From Sepioteuthis lessoniana (Eukaryota; Mollusca; Cephalopoda; Myopsida; Loliginidae): 64,000 nucleotides of DNA. Positions within the stretch are counted from its first letter, which is position 1. The number at the start of each line of letters is the position of its first letter. Location: contig CAUZXS010000188.1 in assembly GCA_963585895.1 (NCBI GenBank), positions 27,501-91,500 of the forward strand. The letters are read 5' to 3'. Shown one piece after another: positions 1-11,400 of this stretch. Both the position numbers and the translations under genes were made by a program. The notes beneath the pieces are model-generated. The model ran no database searches, was not told the DNA's origin, and saw nothing but the letters and a program-made list of their open reading frames with translations.

Positions 1-142
1 GGCCCGAAACGGAGCACATTCTCTCCTGCTGACCCCAAAACAAGCATGGAATTAAAACTGCTCGGTGGAAATAAGAATGGCTAAAAGAACGTTTTCTATC
101 CGCTCACTTTTTGGTGAGTCTCAGTTACATGGTAAGTAACTT

Positions 143-242
<100 letters not shown>

Positions 243-509
243 ATCTTGTGATACGTACAGAATTTTAATATTGCTTTAAAAAGTGAGTGCAGGGTATTAA
301 GAGCCTTTTAAAATCATAAAAAAACGAATGAAAATCTTTAAAAGAGGAACCTTTCTTTCGCTTACTTCTCTTCAGAATTGTGCAAACTTGATTATCACTG
401 AAGAGAAGTGACCCCTCCCCCCAAAAAAAAGCATTTTATTTAATTCTTATGATTTTAAAACGTTCTTAATTCGCCTTTTTCAAGCGATATATAATCACGA
501 GCGTGTGAC

Positions 510-513
<4 letters not shown>

Positions 514-561
<48 letters not shown>
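514..561. repeat. (TA)n microsatellite
   Basis: Pure TA run of about 24 units. It is the second of three long TA tracts in the first 1.5 kb. Confidence 0.96.
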
Positions 562-565
<4 letters not shown>

Positions 566-779
566 TTAGGGATGCTCTTATGCCGAGAGAAGCATTTTCT
601 ACACTATGAATATTCATATTTATCTACCTTATTCCTCGTCAATGCACTACTCAATACAGCGCTTCTATTTTAATGGCACGACTGAAAGAAATTATATAAT
701 GTAAGTTTCAGAAAAGAAATAATTGTTGAAAACTGTGTCAAACTTATTGTGTCGGTAATACGATTATTTATGTATTTAT

Positions 780-1378
780 TAATCAGTTTATGTTGTTACA
801 CGTTGTGTCTTTTACCTATTCAAAAGCTGTAGATTGTGGTATTACGTGTGTCCAAATTGCAGCACAATGACAATATCCACAAAAAGTAACGTGGTTTCCC
901 TTATCACTAATGAATAATTTCTGTCTTTATTTACTAAGCTTTGCTTAGATATGGTACATAGGTGTTAGGTTGATTACAGTACTTGCTTCTACTTGCGTTA
1001 TCACCCATTCCAGTATTGAATAGACTCATTGCCTCTTAACTTCCGTGATCAAGCTAGAACCGTTGCTTTCAGCGTGACTGGATTATGAGTTAAGAAATTA
1101 TTTATATTGCTTTTTACTAAGATTTAGCGAGTTATTACATACAGATGTCAGGTTACTGATGAAGCTTAACTAGTCACCCATTTCAGTATTGAATTGTCTC
1201 AGTTCTGCTTAACTTTGGTTACTTTATTGGAACGTGTGATTTTTTTGTAATTCAGTAAATAACTTATATTGTTATTTACTAACCTTTGCTTACATATAGC
1301 TCATCGGCCTCAGTTTAGTTCAGAAGTTTCTGTCGCTTAAGTCATTACCAACCTAAGTATTTAACTGCGTGACTTGAG

Positions 1379-1380
<2 letters not shown>
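780..1380 (+). repeat. Diverged tandem repeat, period about 170-180 bp
   Basis: A block recurs about 2.5 times: a TTTACTAA..TTTGCTTA-like segment near 930, 1112 and 1281, each followed by a CACCCAT(T/C)CCAGTATTGAAT-like segment near 1002, 1176 and, degraded, 1345. Spacing is about 182 and 169 bp. The copies are too diverged to be recent. No coding potential is seen. It may be a relic satellite or an internal repeat of an unknown element. Confidence 0.6.

Positions 1381-1442
<62 letters not shown>
1381..1442. repeat. (TA)n microsatellite
   Basis: Pure TA run of about 31 units that abuts the end of the 170-180 bp repeat block. Confidence 0.96.
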
Positions 1443-1449
<7 letters not shown>

Positions 1450-1549
1450 GATAGGTATATTTCAAAAAATGTTGACACAACAAAAAGCTTGAAAATTATT
1501 ATCAAATAAAAGAAATAATGAAATAGAAAAAAAATATTGAATGTTCGAT

Positions 1550-1820
1550 CCTATTTACCAGGCAGGATATGACACAAGGTCAATTTTTAAACGGAGTTTA
1601 ACAGGTTTGAATTCAGAGTTTTCCTTCTCCTAGACTAGTTGCCTCACCAAGGCTGAAGAACCTAGTCTGTCCTACTATTTACCCATAGCTGGAGGGAGAA
1701 TAATTGGATTCATACCTTTCCCAAGGGTATTAGTGCTATGTGAATTGCAATCAGCCTCGTCCAGGATTTGAACTCGTATCGCCGTGTTCATTTCCTACGA
1801 CGATAACCATTACACCACGT
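1550..1820 (-). mobile_element. SINE-A (tRNA-derived), full length
   Basis: On the minus strand the element starts with a tRNA-like head: an A-box-like GTGGTGTAATGG and a B-box-like GAGTTCAAATCC. A SINE body and a tail ending near CCTGCC..GGTAAATAG follow. It is flanked by TTGAATGTTCGAT (1537-1549) and TTGAATGTTTGAT (1821-1833), a 13-bp TSD with one mismatch. Further SINE-A copies lie at 34, 39.8 and 63.8 kb. Family identity is by internal comparison only. Confidence 0.85.
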
Positions 1821-1833
1821 TTGAATGTTTGAT

Positions 1834-2500
1834 GGCTATGAATATACAAGTATAGATAGATAGATTTGAGCCAAAGAGAATAAAAAGAAGGAAAGGATTA
1901 TAATTGTGAAAACAAATAGAAAAATCCGTATGTAAGTTCAATTAGGGAGAGAATCACGGATATAGATTATTTAATCTTTCCATGTTAAGGATTCTCCATA
2001 TCCCCGAAACATTGGATATTGTAGTAATGACACACAATATAAAAGAATATCGTAAAAAAAATCTCCAGAAAACGCTTGGAAACGATATACAACAACAGTT
2101 TATGTACCGAATGACTTCGGAATTGAGATAATGAACATTTATTAATTCAAGAAACAAACAAACAAACAAACAAAAAAATGAAAAGAAAGAAAGAAAACGA
2201 ACAAATATAAAATAAACCCTAAAACTTCTATAAGAAATATGACGCAATTAGAAGATGGAAAGAAAATTATTCTTTTATACTCTTCCAAGTTCCGGACAAG
2301 AAAATATTTTCTTTCTTCTTTAGTCGTTCCTTTTATTTTGTTTTTTGTTTTGTACTCAATCTTGTGGTCTAGCTTTTCTTTTTGGGGCCATAGAATAAAA
2401 ATTTGTAGACATAAAACTAGAAACATTGCTACTACTACAACAACAACAACAGCAACAACAAAAACAACTATAATAATAATAATAACAATAATAACAAACT
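1834..2500. other. Unassigned AT-rich stretch with (CAAA)n and (CAA/TAA)n
   Basis: No gene is recognised. It contains a short (CAAA)n run near 2155-2178 and a (CAA)n/(TAA)n run at about 2437-2500. Low-complexity open frames on both strands are translations of these runs. The CAA/TAA run directly precedes an RLE-LINE 3' fragment. Confidence 0.6.
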
Positions 2501-3060
2501 GTGGAACATGAAAGTGACGATTATACCAATTGTAATTGGTGCTCTTAGTACAACCACCAAAGGACTGGTACAAGGACTAAAGGACTTGGAAATAATGGGA
2601 CGGGTGGAGGCTGTCCAAACTACTTCATTGTTGAGATCGGCCACAATACTGAGAAAAGTCCTGTTGATTTGAGGAGACTTTCTATCACTCAAACCCCAGT
2701 AGAAAACCATCAACGAACGCTGATATGAAAAAATCTCAAGGGATAAAATAATATTGATATCTAGATCTTGCTAGTGCCCTAAAAAACTATGAAACATGAT
2801 GGTAATGGTGGTACCAATTGTAAATTTTGTACTTGGAACAATTCCCAGAGAACTGGTAATGGGTCTGGAAGATTTGGAAACAAGACGACAAGTGGAGTGC
2901 ACTCAGACTACAGCATTATTGATATCTGCGAGAATACAGAGAGTAGTCCTGTCTTGGATACTTGAGGAGACTTGTTGTCATTCAAACTCCAGTGAGGAAC
3001 CATCAGCTAACGCTGGAGTAAAGAACTCTCAAAGGGGTAAAATAATCACTCACTAGGCAA
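2501..3060 (+). pseudogene. RLE-LINE 3' fragments, two in tandem
   Basis: Two successive 3' ends of the same LINE: 2501-2745 and 2750-3060. Each encodes the recognisable family block V-IPIVIG-G--KGL--GLEDLE, then an ETIQTTALL..ARIL-like block, a stop and a short UTR ending in AACTCTCAAGG-GTAAAATAATA. Both are out of frame or interrupted. The family is a non-LTR retrotransposon whose end carries a restriction-like endonuclease, which I infer from better copies at 9.6 and 33.5 kb. Two 3' ends side by side imply repeated insertion or local duplication. Confidence 0.8.
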
Positions 3061-3099
3061 AAAGAGCATTTCATAAATGACTTTGGAAGATGCTTTCGT

Positions 3100-3225
3100 G
3101 AAGCTGATAAATGCGTTATCCAGAAACCAGAATATGTGCTAGATAATGAGTCGCATAAAATATTCTGGGGCTTTGAGATACAAATAGATCACCCAACCCC
3201 GGCTATAAAACCAGAATAAGAGCAT
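3100..3225 (+). pseudogene. RLE-LINE fragment (pre-endonuclease segment)
   Basis: Short fragment related to the segment that reads as NPESVLENETHKILWDFEIQ-like peptide in other copies; here it covers roughly the LDNESHKIFWGFEIQIDHP block. Truncated at both ends. Confidence 0.65.
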
Positions 3226-3369
3226 GAAATCTTAGTTCTACGCATGGAATGCTATGAAAACTCAGCTATGACTACTTCAAATAACACGTCTGACGTCGCT
3301 TTATACATTTTATTACCCACTTGTCGTCCCCATATTAGTTGTTATCATTTTACACTCTCATGCTCTTAA

Positions 3370-3495
3370 AAGTTTTCCAGCTGGGGCTGTTGAAAACACC
3401 GACTGCACTTCTGCAGAGGGGTAAGACCATCCCCAACGAGTGTCCTGATATGACACTAAATAATCTGATGGTAAGGTTCCAGCAATCCTATAGCT
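3370..3495 (+). repeat. Element D head fragment
   Basis: Carries the D head (GCTGGGGCTGTTGAAAACACC onwards, then CTGCAGAGGGGTAAGAC and CAACGAGTGTCCTGATATG). It breaks off at about 3495 into unrelated T-rich sequence. It lies about 180 bp upstream of a fuller D copy. Confidence 0.8.
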
Positions 3496-3674
3496 TTTTT
3501 TTTTCTTAAGTTTACACTCTGCTACACACTCCACAGTCTTTTTATATGCATAAATGTGAATACTCACAGCTATATTTATAAACACAGTAAAGCTTGCCTT
3601 GATAAGAACACATGTGCTACTTATTTGACTTACACTTACATGTGTGAGTACAAACATTAACATAGACATAGATT

Positions 3675-4270
3675 CTTGCCCAGTCGGCTACAGCTATAGA
3701 ATACACTGACTGCACCTCAGCAGAGGGGTATGACTCCCCCATAACGAGTGTCCTGGATATGACACTAAACAATCTATGGTAAGGTTGCAGTAATGTAGAA
3801 GCTTTGGGGAATGCGGAGTACTCCTTCATTGCCATTGCTCCCAGGTCCACTCTGACCGGGAGTGGTAGCACCTGATAAGGCCCTATCTATGGGTTAAATA
3901 GAACTAACATCATACCTATGCTAAACTGAATTGTTTGAGTAAACTGAATAGCTTGAAATAGAAATGTTTTTGACAATTATCCGTACTTACATTCAAACTG
4001 CGTGCTTACGCTTAACTGAATTATTTGAAATTGAACTGTTTTTCGACATTAAAACTGTATTTACACTTAACTGAATTGTTACGTATAACTGCTTGAATAG
4101 TTTGAAAAAGAAATGTTTTTGACAATTAAACTGTGTACTTATGCTAAACTGAACTGTTTTAAATAGAACAGATTATTTACATAAAAATGGATTTGGCGTT
4201 AAATAACCTACAAAGGTCGAATTGCGATAAAACCCCACAAACCAACCAACCAACCAACCAACCAACCAAT
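3675..4270 (+). mobile_element. Element D copy D1
   Basis: Nearly complete D: head GCCCAGTCGGCT, a conserved CCCAGGTCCACTCTG block, an internal array of CTAAACTGAATTGTTTGAAA units of about 55 bp, and the tail GGATTTGGCGTTAAATAACC followed by (CCAA)n. No protein is encoded, so it is probably a non-autonomous retroposon. No convincing target duplication was found for this copy. Confidence 0.85.
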
Positions 4271-4349
4271 CTTCAAAGTATTTTCAGATGAAGCTCTCTC
4301 AATTATTATTATTGATAATAATAGCTTGGATAATTGTAGTCAGTGCAAC

Positions 4350-4865
4350 AAACAAAGGGAATACAAGAAGAGATATGAGTGGTTAGGAAGCTGATCATCT
4401 TGGAACTATGCAAGAGGCTAAAATTTGGCCATACTCATATATTGTAAAAGCAGAAACTAGATTCCTTCATAGAAAATTAGACGCATAAAATTCCCTGGTC
4501 CTTTAAGGTATAAACAGATCACCAAATCCCGGCAAGTGTTAACAAACAAGAAGAAAATAATGTACAATTTGGTGAATTTTGCTGTTCCAGCTGACCATAG
4601 GGAAAAAATCGAACGATTGAAAAACACTGGGATCTCGTCAGAGAGCTAAAAAGAAAAGGCTGTGAAACATAAAGATGACGGTGATACCAATCGCAGGTCG
4701 AGCACTTAGAATGGTCGTCAAAGGCATGGAAAAGTTACTGGCTGGAATTGGAGATGAGAGAAGGAGGGAAAACCATTCAGACCATAGCACCGTTAAAATC
4801 ATTAAAAGTTATCAGAAGATGACTGGAGACCTGGGGAGTCTGCCTGTCTCTAAGACTTCTGTGAA
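4350..4865 (+). pseudogene. RLE-LINE fragment
   Basis: Degenerate copy covering the region after the zinc knuckle (WLGS-SSWNYARG-like), the endonuclease region (NFAVPADHREKIERLK-like near 4570-4625) and the C-terminal VIPIAGRALRMVVKG block near 4680-4720. Several stops and frameshifts are present. Confidence 0.75.
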
Positions 4866-4978
4866 AGACCACTATATATATCTATATATAATTGTGGAAA
4901 TCTACTTGCAATTGATACGAATGTTTTAAATCATATAATCATGCGGACGTATGTATTAAAAATAGTTACTTAAAGCTA

Positions 4979-5212
4979 TAAGGAGTGTCCTCGTGGTGTT
5001 ATGGTTAAAGCGCTGGACTGCGGAGTCCAGTCGTGCTATTACACTCACTTTCGGACCAATACCCTTGGAAAAGGCATGAACCCCCTTATCCTCCCAGCTA
5101 TGGGTTAAATAGTACCACTACTCTACTTCTAGAAGGATGGCTTTGGTATTAAATAACCCATGAAGGTTGATATGTCATTAAACTAAGAAACCAAACCAAA
5201 CCAAACCAAACC
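4979..5212 (+). mobile_element. SINE-B (tRNA-derived)
   Basis: Head GTGTCCTCGTGGTGTTATGG TTAAAGCG resembles a tRNA A box. The B-box part is partly deleted (GGACTGCGGAGTCCAGTCG). The body includes CCCTTGGAAAAGGCATGAAC and the tail is GGCTTTGGTATTAAATAACC..(CAAAC)n. LTR-E begins directly after the tail. Confidence 0.85.
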
Positions 5213-5215
5213 TTA

Positions 5216-5790
5216 TGTTATATAATTGCGGAATGATTTTTTTTATATTATCATTTTTCGTTGGTTATATCTTATCTTTCGGTTTAGTTAGGCTTAGAAC
5301 AATTCGGCTTCGTGCACGTCCAGGTGCACATTTTGAGTGCAGGTCTTCACACTCGCGCGCGGAGGATGTGACAATCACAGATATCATAATAAAAAACCCC
5401 GAATGGGGAATGGGACTGGGATGTGAATGACGTCATTCCCAGAAGCGATGGGCTGGGAATTTTGGTGATTTTTGAAAAAAGCTATTAGTTGAGATCTGAC
5501 ACTGGACGAAGCGTGTTAATTTTTTGGACCTGGGCGAGGCTAGTCCAGTTGGGACTACGGGATGCGCCGCGCGTTGTTGGGTCAGATGGAACAGTCTGCA
5601 TAGTAAAAATTGTGTCTCTCTTTCCTCGTGTCGAGAAGACTAAACTCAAGAAGTCAATAAACTTTTCGTACCTGAACTAAAGAAAGTCGTCAGTGTTTCG
5701 CGTATTTCGGGATTCCTATGCATGTGAACATTTTACGTATTTGTATATGTATATAGTTGTATTTCACATATTTATCATGGCTATACAACA
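5216..5790 (+). mobile_element. LTR-E copy 1 (solo-LTR-like)
   Basis: Begins TGTTATATAATTGCGG and ends CTATACAACA, so it has TG..CA ends, and is flanked by CTTA on both sides (4-bp duplication). It contains a GC-rich segment, a TGACGTCA site at 5428-5435 and AATAAA near 5656-5661. Homologous blocks with the same ends occur at 13673-14205, and on the minus strand at 44100-44597. No gag or pol is adjacent, so it is probably a solo LTR. Superfamily cannot be assigned. Confidence 0.6.
5428..5435. promoter_or_regulatory. TGACGTCA (CRE/ATF-type palindrome) in LTR-E
   Basis: Perfect TGACGTCA in the GC-rich part of LTR-E. It is retained in all three copies despite strong divergence around it. In animals this is the binding site of CREB/ATF bZIP factors; a promoter role here is inferred. 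Confidence 0.5.
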
Positions 5791-6024
5791 CTTAAAGCTA
5801 TAATTATTTACTTATAACTAGTTATTTGAAATCATTTAATTACCGAGAAAGTGTTTGTGTTCGACATTGAATAATCTAAGAAAGGTGGACATACTGTTAA
5901 ACCGACCAACCAATAAATTAACACAGTTAAAAAAAACAACAAAAATAACAAAAACAAGAAAGAAAAAACAAAACAAGCGAAAATAAAAGCCTATCAATTT
6001 ATACATAGATTTTCAAGAAAAAAA

Positions 6025-6382
6025 ATTAGGCCAGTCGGTTGGAGCTACAGTATACACTGACTGCATCTCTGCAGAAGGGTAAGACTCCCCCAACGAGTGT
6101 AATGGATATGACACAAAACAATCTGATGGTTAGGCTCCAGCAATGCCGGAGATTTGGAGAATGTGGAGCACCCCTTTATTGCTATCGTTCCCAGGTTCAC
6201 TCTATTTCGGAATGGTAATACCTGATAGGGTCCTATCTATGGGTTAAATGGAACTAAACAGTGTACTTATGCTAAATTGAATTGTTTCAAATAGAACTGC
6301 TTATGTGCATAAAAATAGTTTTGGTATTAAATAACCTACAATGGTTGACACACCATAAAACCAAACCAAACCAAACCAAAAC
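6025..6382 (+). mobile_element. Element D copy D2 (short form)
   Basis: D head, CCCAGGTTCACTCT block and tail, with only one internal unit. Flanked by an 11-bp duplication CAAGAAAAAAA (6014-6024 and 6383-6393), though this is A-rich and so weaker evidence than for D3, D8 and D9. Confidence 0.82.
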
Positions 6383-6404
6383 CAAGAAAAAAATGTAGAC
6401 TTCC

Positions 6405-6640
6405 AAAGAGTCCCACTGGCGTAATGGCTCGAGTGGTGGACTGCAGCCTCAAAGTAAGCCGAGTTCAAACTGCAGTCATTTTCAATTTCGGTCTAATACC
6501 CTATGGAAAAATATAAACCTGATTATCCCCCAACTATGGGTTAAAAAGTACCATAGTAGTTCTGAAAGGATGGGTTTGTCATTAAATAAACCGTGAAGGT
6601 TGATATACCATTAAATAAAAGAAATTAAACCCACCATACT
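6405..6640 (+). mobile_element. SINE-B, diverged copy
   Basis: Head GTCCCACTGGCGTAATGGCTCGAGTGG, B-box-like GAGTTCAAACTGC, body CCCTATGGAAAAATATAAAC and tail GGTTTGTCATTAAATAAACC. It lies about 20 bp after D2. Confidence 0.8.
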
Positions 6641-7595
6641 CTTCCTAAATCTTTGTGAGTGTCTTGCTTCTTGTCACCGTTTATTTTCTTTATGTAAATC
6701 TCGGTCGAAATACAAATGAGATCAAAAAGTTCTTTTTGAAATTATTTTAAAGATGAATAAAAACGATTCGATCTACATTCTAGATTACATGACAGTCCAA
6801 TAAGTATTGCTTCTCTACCAGAAAGTTTCAATGCGAGTCAATCCACTTTAAATAAGTCTTGTTGAAGAAAATAATTTTGAGAGAATTTGTTAAAATAGAA
6901 GAGAACACAGTGAAGCTATTATGAAGGAGACGGACAGGAGACAGTTCTTACAAGCAATAAAAAGAAGGAAATAAATCGAACAAAAAAAAAAAAGAGAAAA
7001 AGTAAAAGAAATCTATAAATGATAGGAGAGAAACAAATATAAGCCAACTCAAACCTTTTTCTCATTGCACCTTTACAACGACCAGATTTAGTACTAAACG
7101 CACTTGCAGATAGAGGGTAATGGTTGAAGGTAGGGACGGCCGAATATAAGGTCATATTTTACCGTTCAGTTACATTGGCAAGTTGTTTACATAAATAAAA
7201 ATCGGATGATTGTAAAGAATGAGTTTTTCGGTCCTAATCTACTTTTAACAATAAATTACAAAAGAAAACTATTGTGACGTTACCCCTTCGGCCCCAACGT
7301 TACATCAACTTCTTCGAACTATTCCACTTCTTTACGGCCGGTGATCAACTAGTGGTTCCGATAGGGGTATCGCACATTTCCTTACGGCTACAAGAATACA
7401 ATCGAGGGAGTGGGAGAAAAAAGAGAACAAACGAACAATATGCTTGGGTTAACTCAAGTGCAGAAGGAGAGTTATGTAACACTATTTAAAGATTCATTTC
7501 ACTAACTACGACAGACATAATCAAGAAAATATACGTGCATATATGAATGAATATACAATTTACTATCTCTGCTTATCCATTTCTCTTTCTCTGTC
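6641..7595. other. No recognised feature
   Basis: No gene or known repeat recognised. Short open frames on both strands show no domain or codon structure. 7230-7460 is somewhat richer in GC than its surroundings. Confidence 0.5.
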
Positions 7596-7632
7596 TCTCT
7601 GTCTCTCCACTCTCTCTCTCTCTCTCTCTCTG
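7596..7632. repeat. (CT)n microsatellite
   Basis: CT-rich run with TGT interruptions upstream. Confidence 0.9.
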
Positions 7633-7784
7633 CACGGACATTCATGTATACCAAAACACACACATATATAACTAAGCCTCTTCATTCAGTAACACTTTGC
7701 TTAACATAATTTATTGGTTCCAGAAGCCGGCACTTAATTCGAGTTTCGACGCAAACCGGCCATAATGCCTTATAAACTAAAGTA

Positions 7785-8040
7785 AGTAAAGTTGGCCGAC
7801 TGAAGTCAAGGGTGACCCGAAGGCTCCCTTTTAAATAGCTGCTACACCAAGGTGTAAGGGATCTCGCAACTCCTTTTCCTGGATTGCTCTACTTTACCCT
7901 TGATCCGTACCTTATAATTCTGAGTGTTAAGCAAAGAGGTATCAAGTATTATTTTTTGAGTCTTTGGTATGACTCGACCTGGATTTGAACCCCAGTCTCC
8001 CGGCCGAGAACCAACACGGTAAAACTAGTGTGTTTAGCTT
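7785..8040 (-). mobile_element. SINE-C (tRNA-derived)
   Basis: On the minus strand: tRNA-like head with B-box GGGGTTCAAATCC, then GTCATACCAAAGACTC, AAGTATTATTTTTTGAG-related body, AAGGTAC and a tail with CTTACACCTTGGTGTAG. It aligns by eye along its whole length with copies at 39145 and 55712. The A box is degraded in this copy. Confidence 0.8.
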
Positions 8041-8639
8041 ACGAAAGAATATAAACATGTAAACCTTAGAGAAAACTAAACATACATTTTAGTCATATTT
8101 TATTATACGGAAGAAAAGTCGTATTGAATAGACTTCATTATTACACCAATCCAAAAATTCTGAATTTAAAAAATTTGAGTTTAAAATGTCTGTTTAAATT
8201 CTAAATATGACAATATATTTATATACCTTCACGACAAGTTGACATATGATAAATAGACACACATTATCAATACCATTAAACTCTTTAAATCTTTCAATTG
8301 TGTTTGAAAATGCTTGTATGATAAAGTACGAAACGTTAAGAAGGAAATAAAATCATTTTAAGAATGAGCAAAAATTTGTTACGTCTTTTCCAATTAAAAA
8401 AAACATCTCGTTTTTTTTTACTTCATCCAGTTTCCCATTTTCAAGTAACATGTCCAGAACTTTTACACACACGTCGTAACTTTTTACTGAAGGTTTCTTC
8501 TTTTTAACTGACAGAAACGATTTTAATTAGCAATTCCAATAAATTAAAATAGCAAATACTATGTATAATTAAATTTCTTATAAAAGTAAAAAAATAGCAT
8601 AAAATAAAAAAACCCAACAAAGACACAAAATCGGAGGGG

Positions 8640-8642
<3 letters not shown>
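8041..8642. other. No recognised feature
   Basis: AT-rich sequence with no recognised repeat or gene. Confidence 0.5.

Positions 8643-8690
<48 letters not shown>
8643..8690. repeat. (GA)n microsatellite
   Basis: Near-perfect GA run of about 24 units, followed by a degenerate purine-rich tail to about 8760. It generates the SLSLSL-type open frames on the minus strand. Confidence 0.96.
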
Positions 8691-9061
8691 ATGTGCGTGC
8701 GTGAGTCTGTGTGTACGAGAGATAGAGAAAGTGAGAGAGACATAGCGAAAAAGAAGATAGAACGGTCTCATTTGCATATTACTAGCAAAATTACTTCACA
8801 TCCCTGAGTCTTGAATTTGTTAACTAATTTTGTCACCTCCAAATTTAACATGTCAGTCCAACAATGAGTCAACGAAGAAAAAAGATTTTATTAAAATAAA
8901 CAGCAAAGAACTACCCTTTCATTGGAGTTTGTTTTCTTACACAGAAGGCAATTAATTAGAACACAGCAAATTTGTTTTACATCTCTTGTCACGAATCACT
9001 TATGTTTGTCATACAGTAATCATGTTCTTCTTCAAGGCGTCTCGGACAAATCTTGTTCGAT

Positions 9062-9118
9062 ACTCTCTCTCTCTATCTCTCTCTCTTCCTCTCTCCCTCT
9101 CTCTCTCTCTCTCTCTTC

Positions 9119-9149
<31 letters not shown>

Positions 9150-9152
9150 GCA
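9062..9152. repeat. (CT)n/(CA)n compound microsatellite
   Basis: CT run with TCC interruptions that passes into (CA)n at about 9137-9152. The arginine/glutamate-rich and serine/leucine-rich open frames across it are artefacts. Confidence 0.95.
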
Positions 9153-9615
9153 CACCCAAAGAAAAACAAAGCAACACAAAATAAAAACAACAAGAAGAGA
9201 CAAAACAGATGAAGGGTTAAAAAGCAATCGATAAGTCTGTGAAGCATGTCTCCTCGAAACATTAATCGCGTTGCTCAGAAAAAAAAAATGAATAAAATAA
9301 AATAAAAATTTATCTGGAAACTTAATTTGATGGTAACGGGTGATATCGATCTAAAATTGATTAGTAAACAGACATCTTATAATTTGAAACTTGTGATTTA
9401 CAGGAAATGGTGGTATACTTATAAGGTTTTGAAGAATAAACGAATAGGTATGAGACGGATCTGATCTTGAATATCTATGCCTCTAGCAACTTTTTTCGAT
9501 ACATTCCGTTATATCATATTCTTCAAAATCTCAAGTATTCAAATTTGTAAATATCTCACTTGCTGTGAATTGTGCGTATAATTGATATCCAAAGAGGACA
9601 CTTCAAAGGGAACGG

Positions 9616-10850
9616 TTGAAAGTAAGTATTTTCCCGTTAGAATTGAATAATAATAAGGATACATTACAAGTACTTAGGAATATTGGGGGCGGACACCATC
9701 AAACTAGAGGAGATGAAAGAAAATTAAGAAAAGAGTATCTCAGACAGACGAGTAAACTTCACGAAACCTACCTGAGCAGCAGAATTCTCATCAAAGCGAT
9801 AAACACCTAGGCTGTCCCTCTTGTAATATACGTAGGACCATTCTTAAAATAGACTAGGGAGGAACTTTGTGCAATGAACTAGAAGACAAGAGAGTTGATG
9901 ATGAGGCATAAGGCCTTACATTGAGAGATGAAATAAACAGACAGGTGTCTAGAAAATAGGAGGAGGAGGACTCACCAACATTAAAAATGCATTAATCAGA
10001 GGACCTGTGGACTATATTAGAAAGAAAAGATCAAGGAAAACTAATTACAGTAGCCAGTAACAATACAAACAAAACAAGGACAAACAGAACAACAACAAAA
10101 ACAAGGAAACAGAAATGAGAAGAAAAACAACTGTATGGATATTTCAAGGGACAACTTGGTGAAATACTACACGATAAGACCAAGACAGGACTATGAAAGG
10201 GAAATGTTAAGAGAAAAAAATAAATCTCTTTTAATAGCAGCACAAAACAACGCCATAACGACCAATTAGATCAAAGTGAAAATCGATAACACACGACAGA
10301 ATAACAAGTTTAGGTTAAGTGGTGACAAAGACGGAACGATTATCACATCATTAGTGAATACGATAAATTAGCGGTAAAAGAATATAGGACTGCATGACTG
10401 GGTGGGGAAGTAATCCGCTGGGAACAGTGCAAGAAATTGAAATTTGACCATACGACCAAATGTACGAACAAGAATCCGTCGTAGAGACGAAACTATTAAT
10501 TAATGAATGCAGCTAAATATTGTATACAATCACAAAAAGAGTATAAGTCAAGATATGTCTGTGTGGAGAAGTTGATCCACGAAAGAAATCGAAATTTAAT
10601 CATACCATTAAACGGTCAATGTGCATCCCAGAATCCGTCGAAGAGAATTAGACTCATAGAATTTTCTGAGATCTTGAGAAACAAATAGATCACCTAATCC
10701 CAGCCAGAATACCAAAGCTAGAGCTGATTAACAAAAAAAGAGAACTTACTCTATCGTGGACTTTGCCTTCCTGGCGGACCACGAACAGAAAACCAAAGAA
10801 AACAAAAAGAGAGACTGTGACACTACATCCCCAAATAAATGGGAAAGAAT
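9616..10850 (+). pseudogene. RLE-LINE, longest continuous 3' copy
   Basis: About 1.2 kb of one ORF, broken by stops and frameshifts. In order it shows: the end of the RT/thumb region (DTLQVLRNIGG-, LSSRILIKAINT-AVPLVIY, WTREELCAMN-like, 9650-9880); a GGLTNIKNALIRGP-like block at about 9965-10020; a glutamine- and lysine-rich linker; a decayed zinc knuckle (CRLSGDKDGTI) near 10310; HDWVGK near 10400; WDFEIQ-like near 10660-10700; and FAFLADHEQK, the endonuclease-region counterpart, near 10755. R2/NeSL-type LINEs have this order: RT, CCHC knuckle, restriction-like endonuclease. No intact protein can be made. Confidence 0.72.
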
Positions 10851-10869
10851 CACTACGCCTTAGGTTTCA

Positions 10870-11400
10870 ATCATATCTCATGGTAACCTCACCGTGATGA
10901 ATAGAGACGAACAGAAAACACCGTCTTTTGGTTCGCTTGATACGAAAGTTTATTTGCTACAACCCTTTCATAGTAGTTGCCGAAAAGAGAAAAGCACAGT
11001 AAGAAATCCATCAATTTATTTAGATAGTCTGACAGAATAAACCGTCGCGACACGAAAGAGACAGACACAGACTTTGTTATTATGTTTCCAACCCCTGTCG
11101 CTTCTGCTTTAATTTTCGAGCGTGGCTTCTTTAGGTTCCGTCTGGTCTCTTACCTCTCCTCCGTCTGCCTCGCCGGTGGTTCCTTCATTCTTCTGCACAA
11201 AAACGTCTCCACAACAGTCTGGTTTGGTGCGCTGGACTAGGCAGGATCCTTTTCGGCTCGTCTTCACATCATACTGGTCGGTCTGAAACTGACTTTCTTC
11301 CTCGGCTTTATCTGGCACCCACTTTAACGAGACTCCATTTGAGTTTGTTTCAGGCAATCACTGCTTGTCAGGCCCAATTGCAGCTGATTTAATTTGGTTG
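10870..11400 (-). pseudogene. Possible 3' end of an LTR retrotransposon (low confidence)
   Basis: On the minus strand an 82-residue frame (11357 to 11109) ends with a basic and acidic tail containing QRTKPDCCGDVFVQ. This resembles the variable C-terminal tail of some Ty3/Gypsy polyproteins. Downstream, on the same strand, is GC-richer DNA with AATAAACTTTCGTA near 10940-10955, as in the R/U5 part of an LTR. No LTR partner or integrase core is present. It could instead be an unrelated exon. Confidence 0.25.

Noticed and set aside
1156..1180. CTGATGA as another hammerhead core
   Set aside because: No GAAA, stem II or cleavage triplet follows at suitable spacing.
8504..9262. Arginine/glutamate and serine/leucine repeat proteins
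   Set aside because: They are translations of (GA)n and (CT)n microsatellites in several frames.
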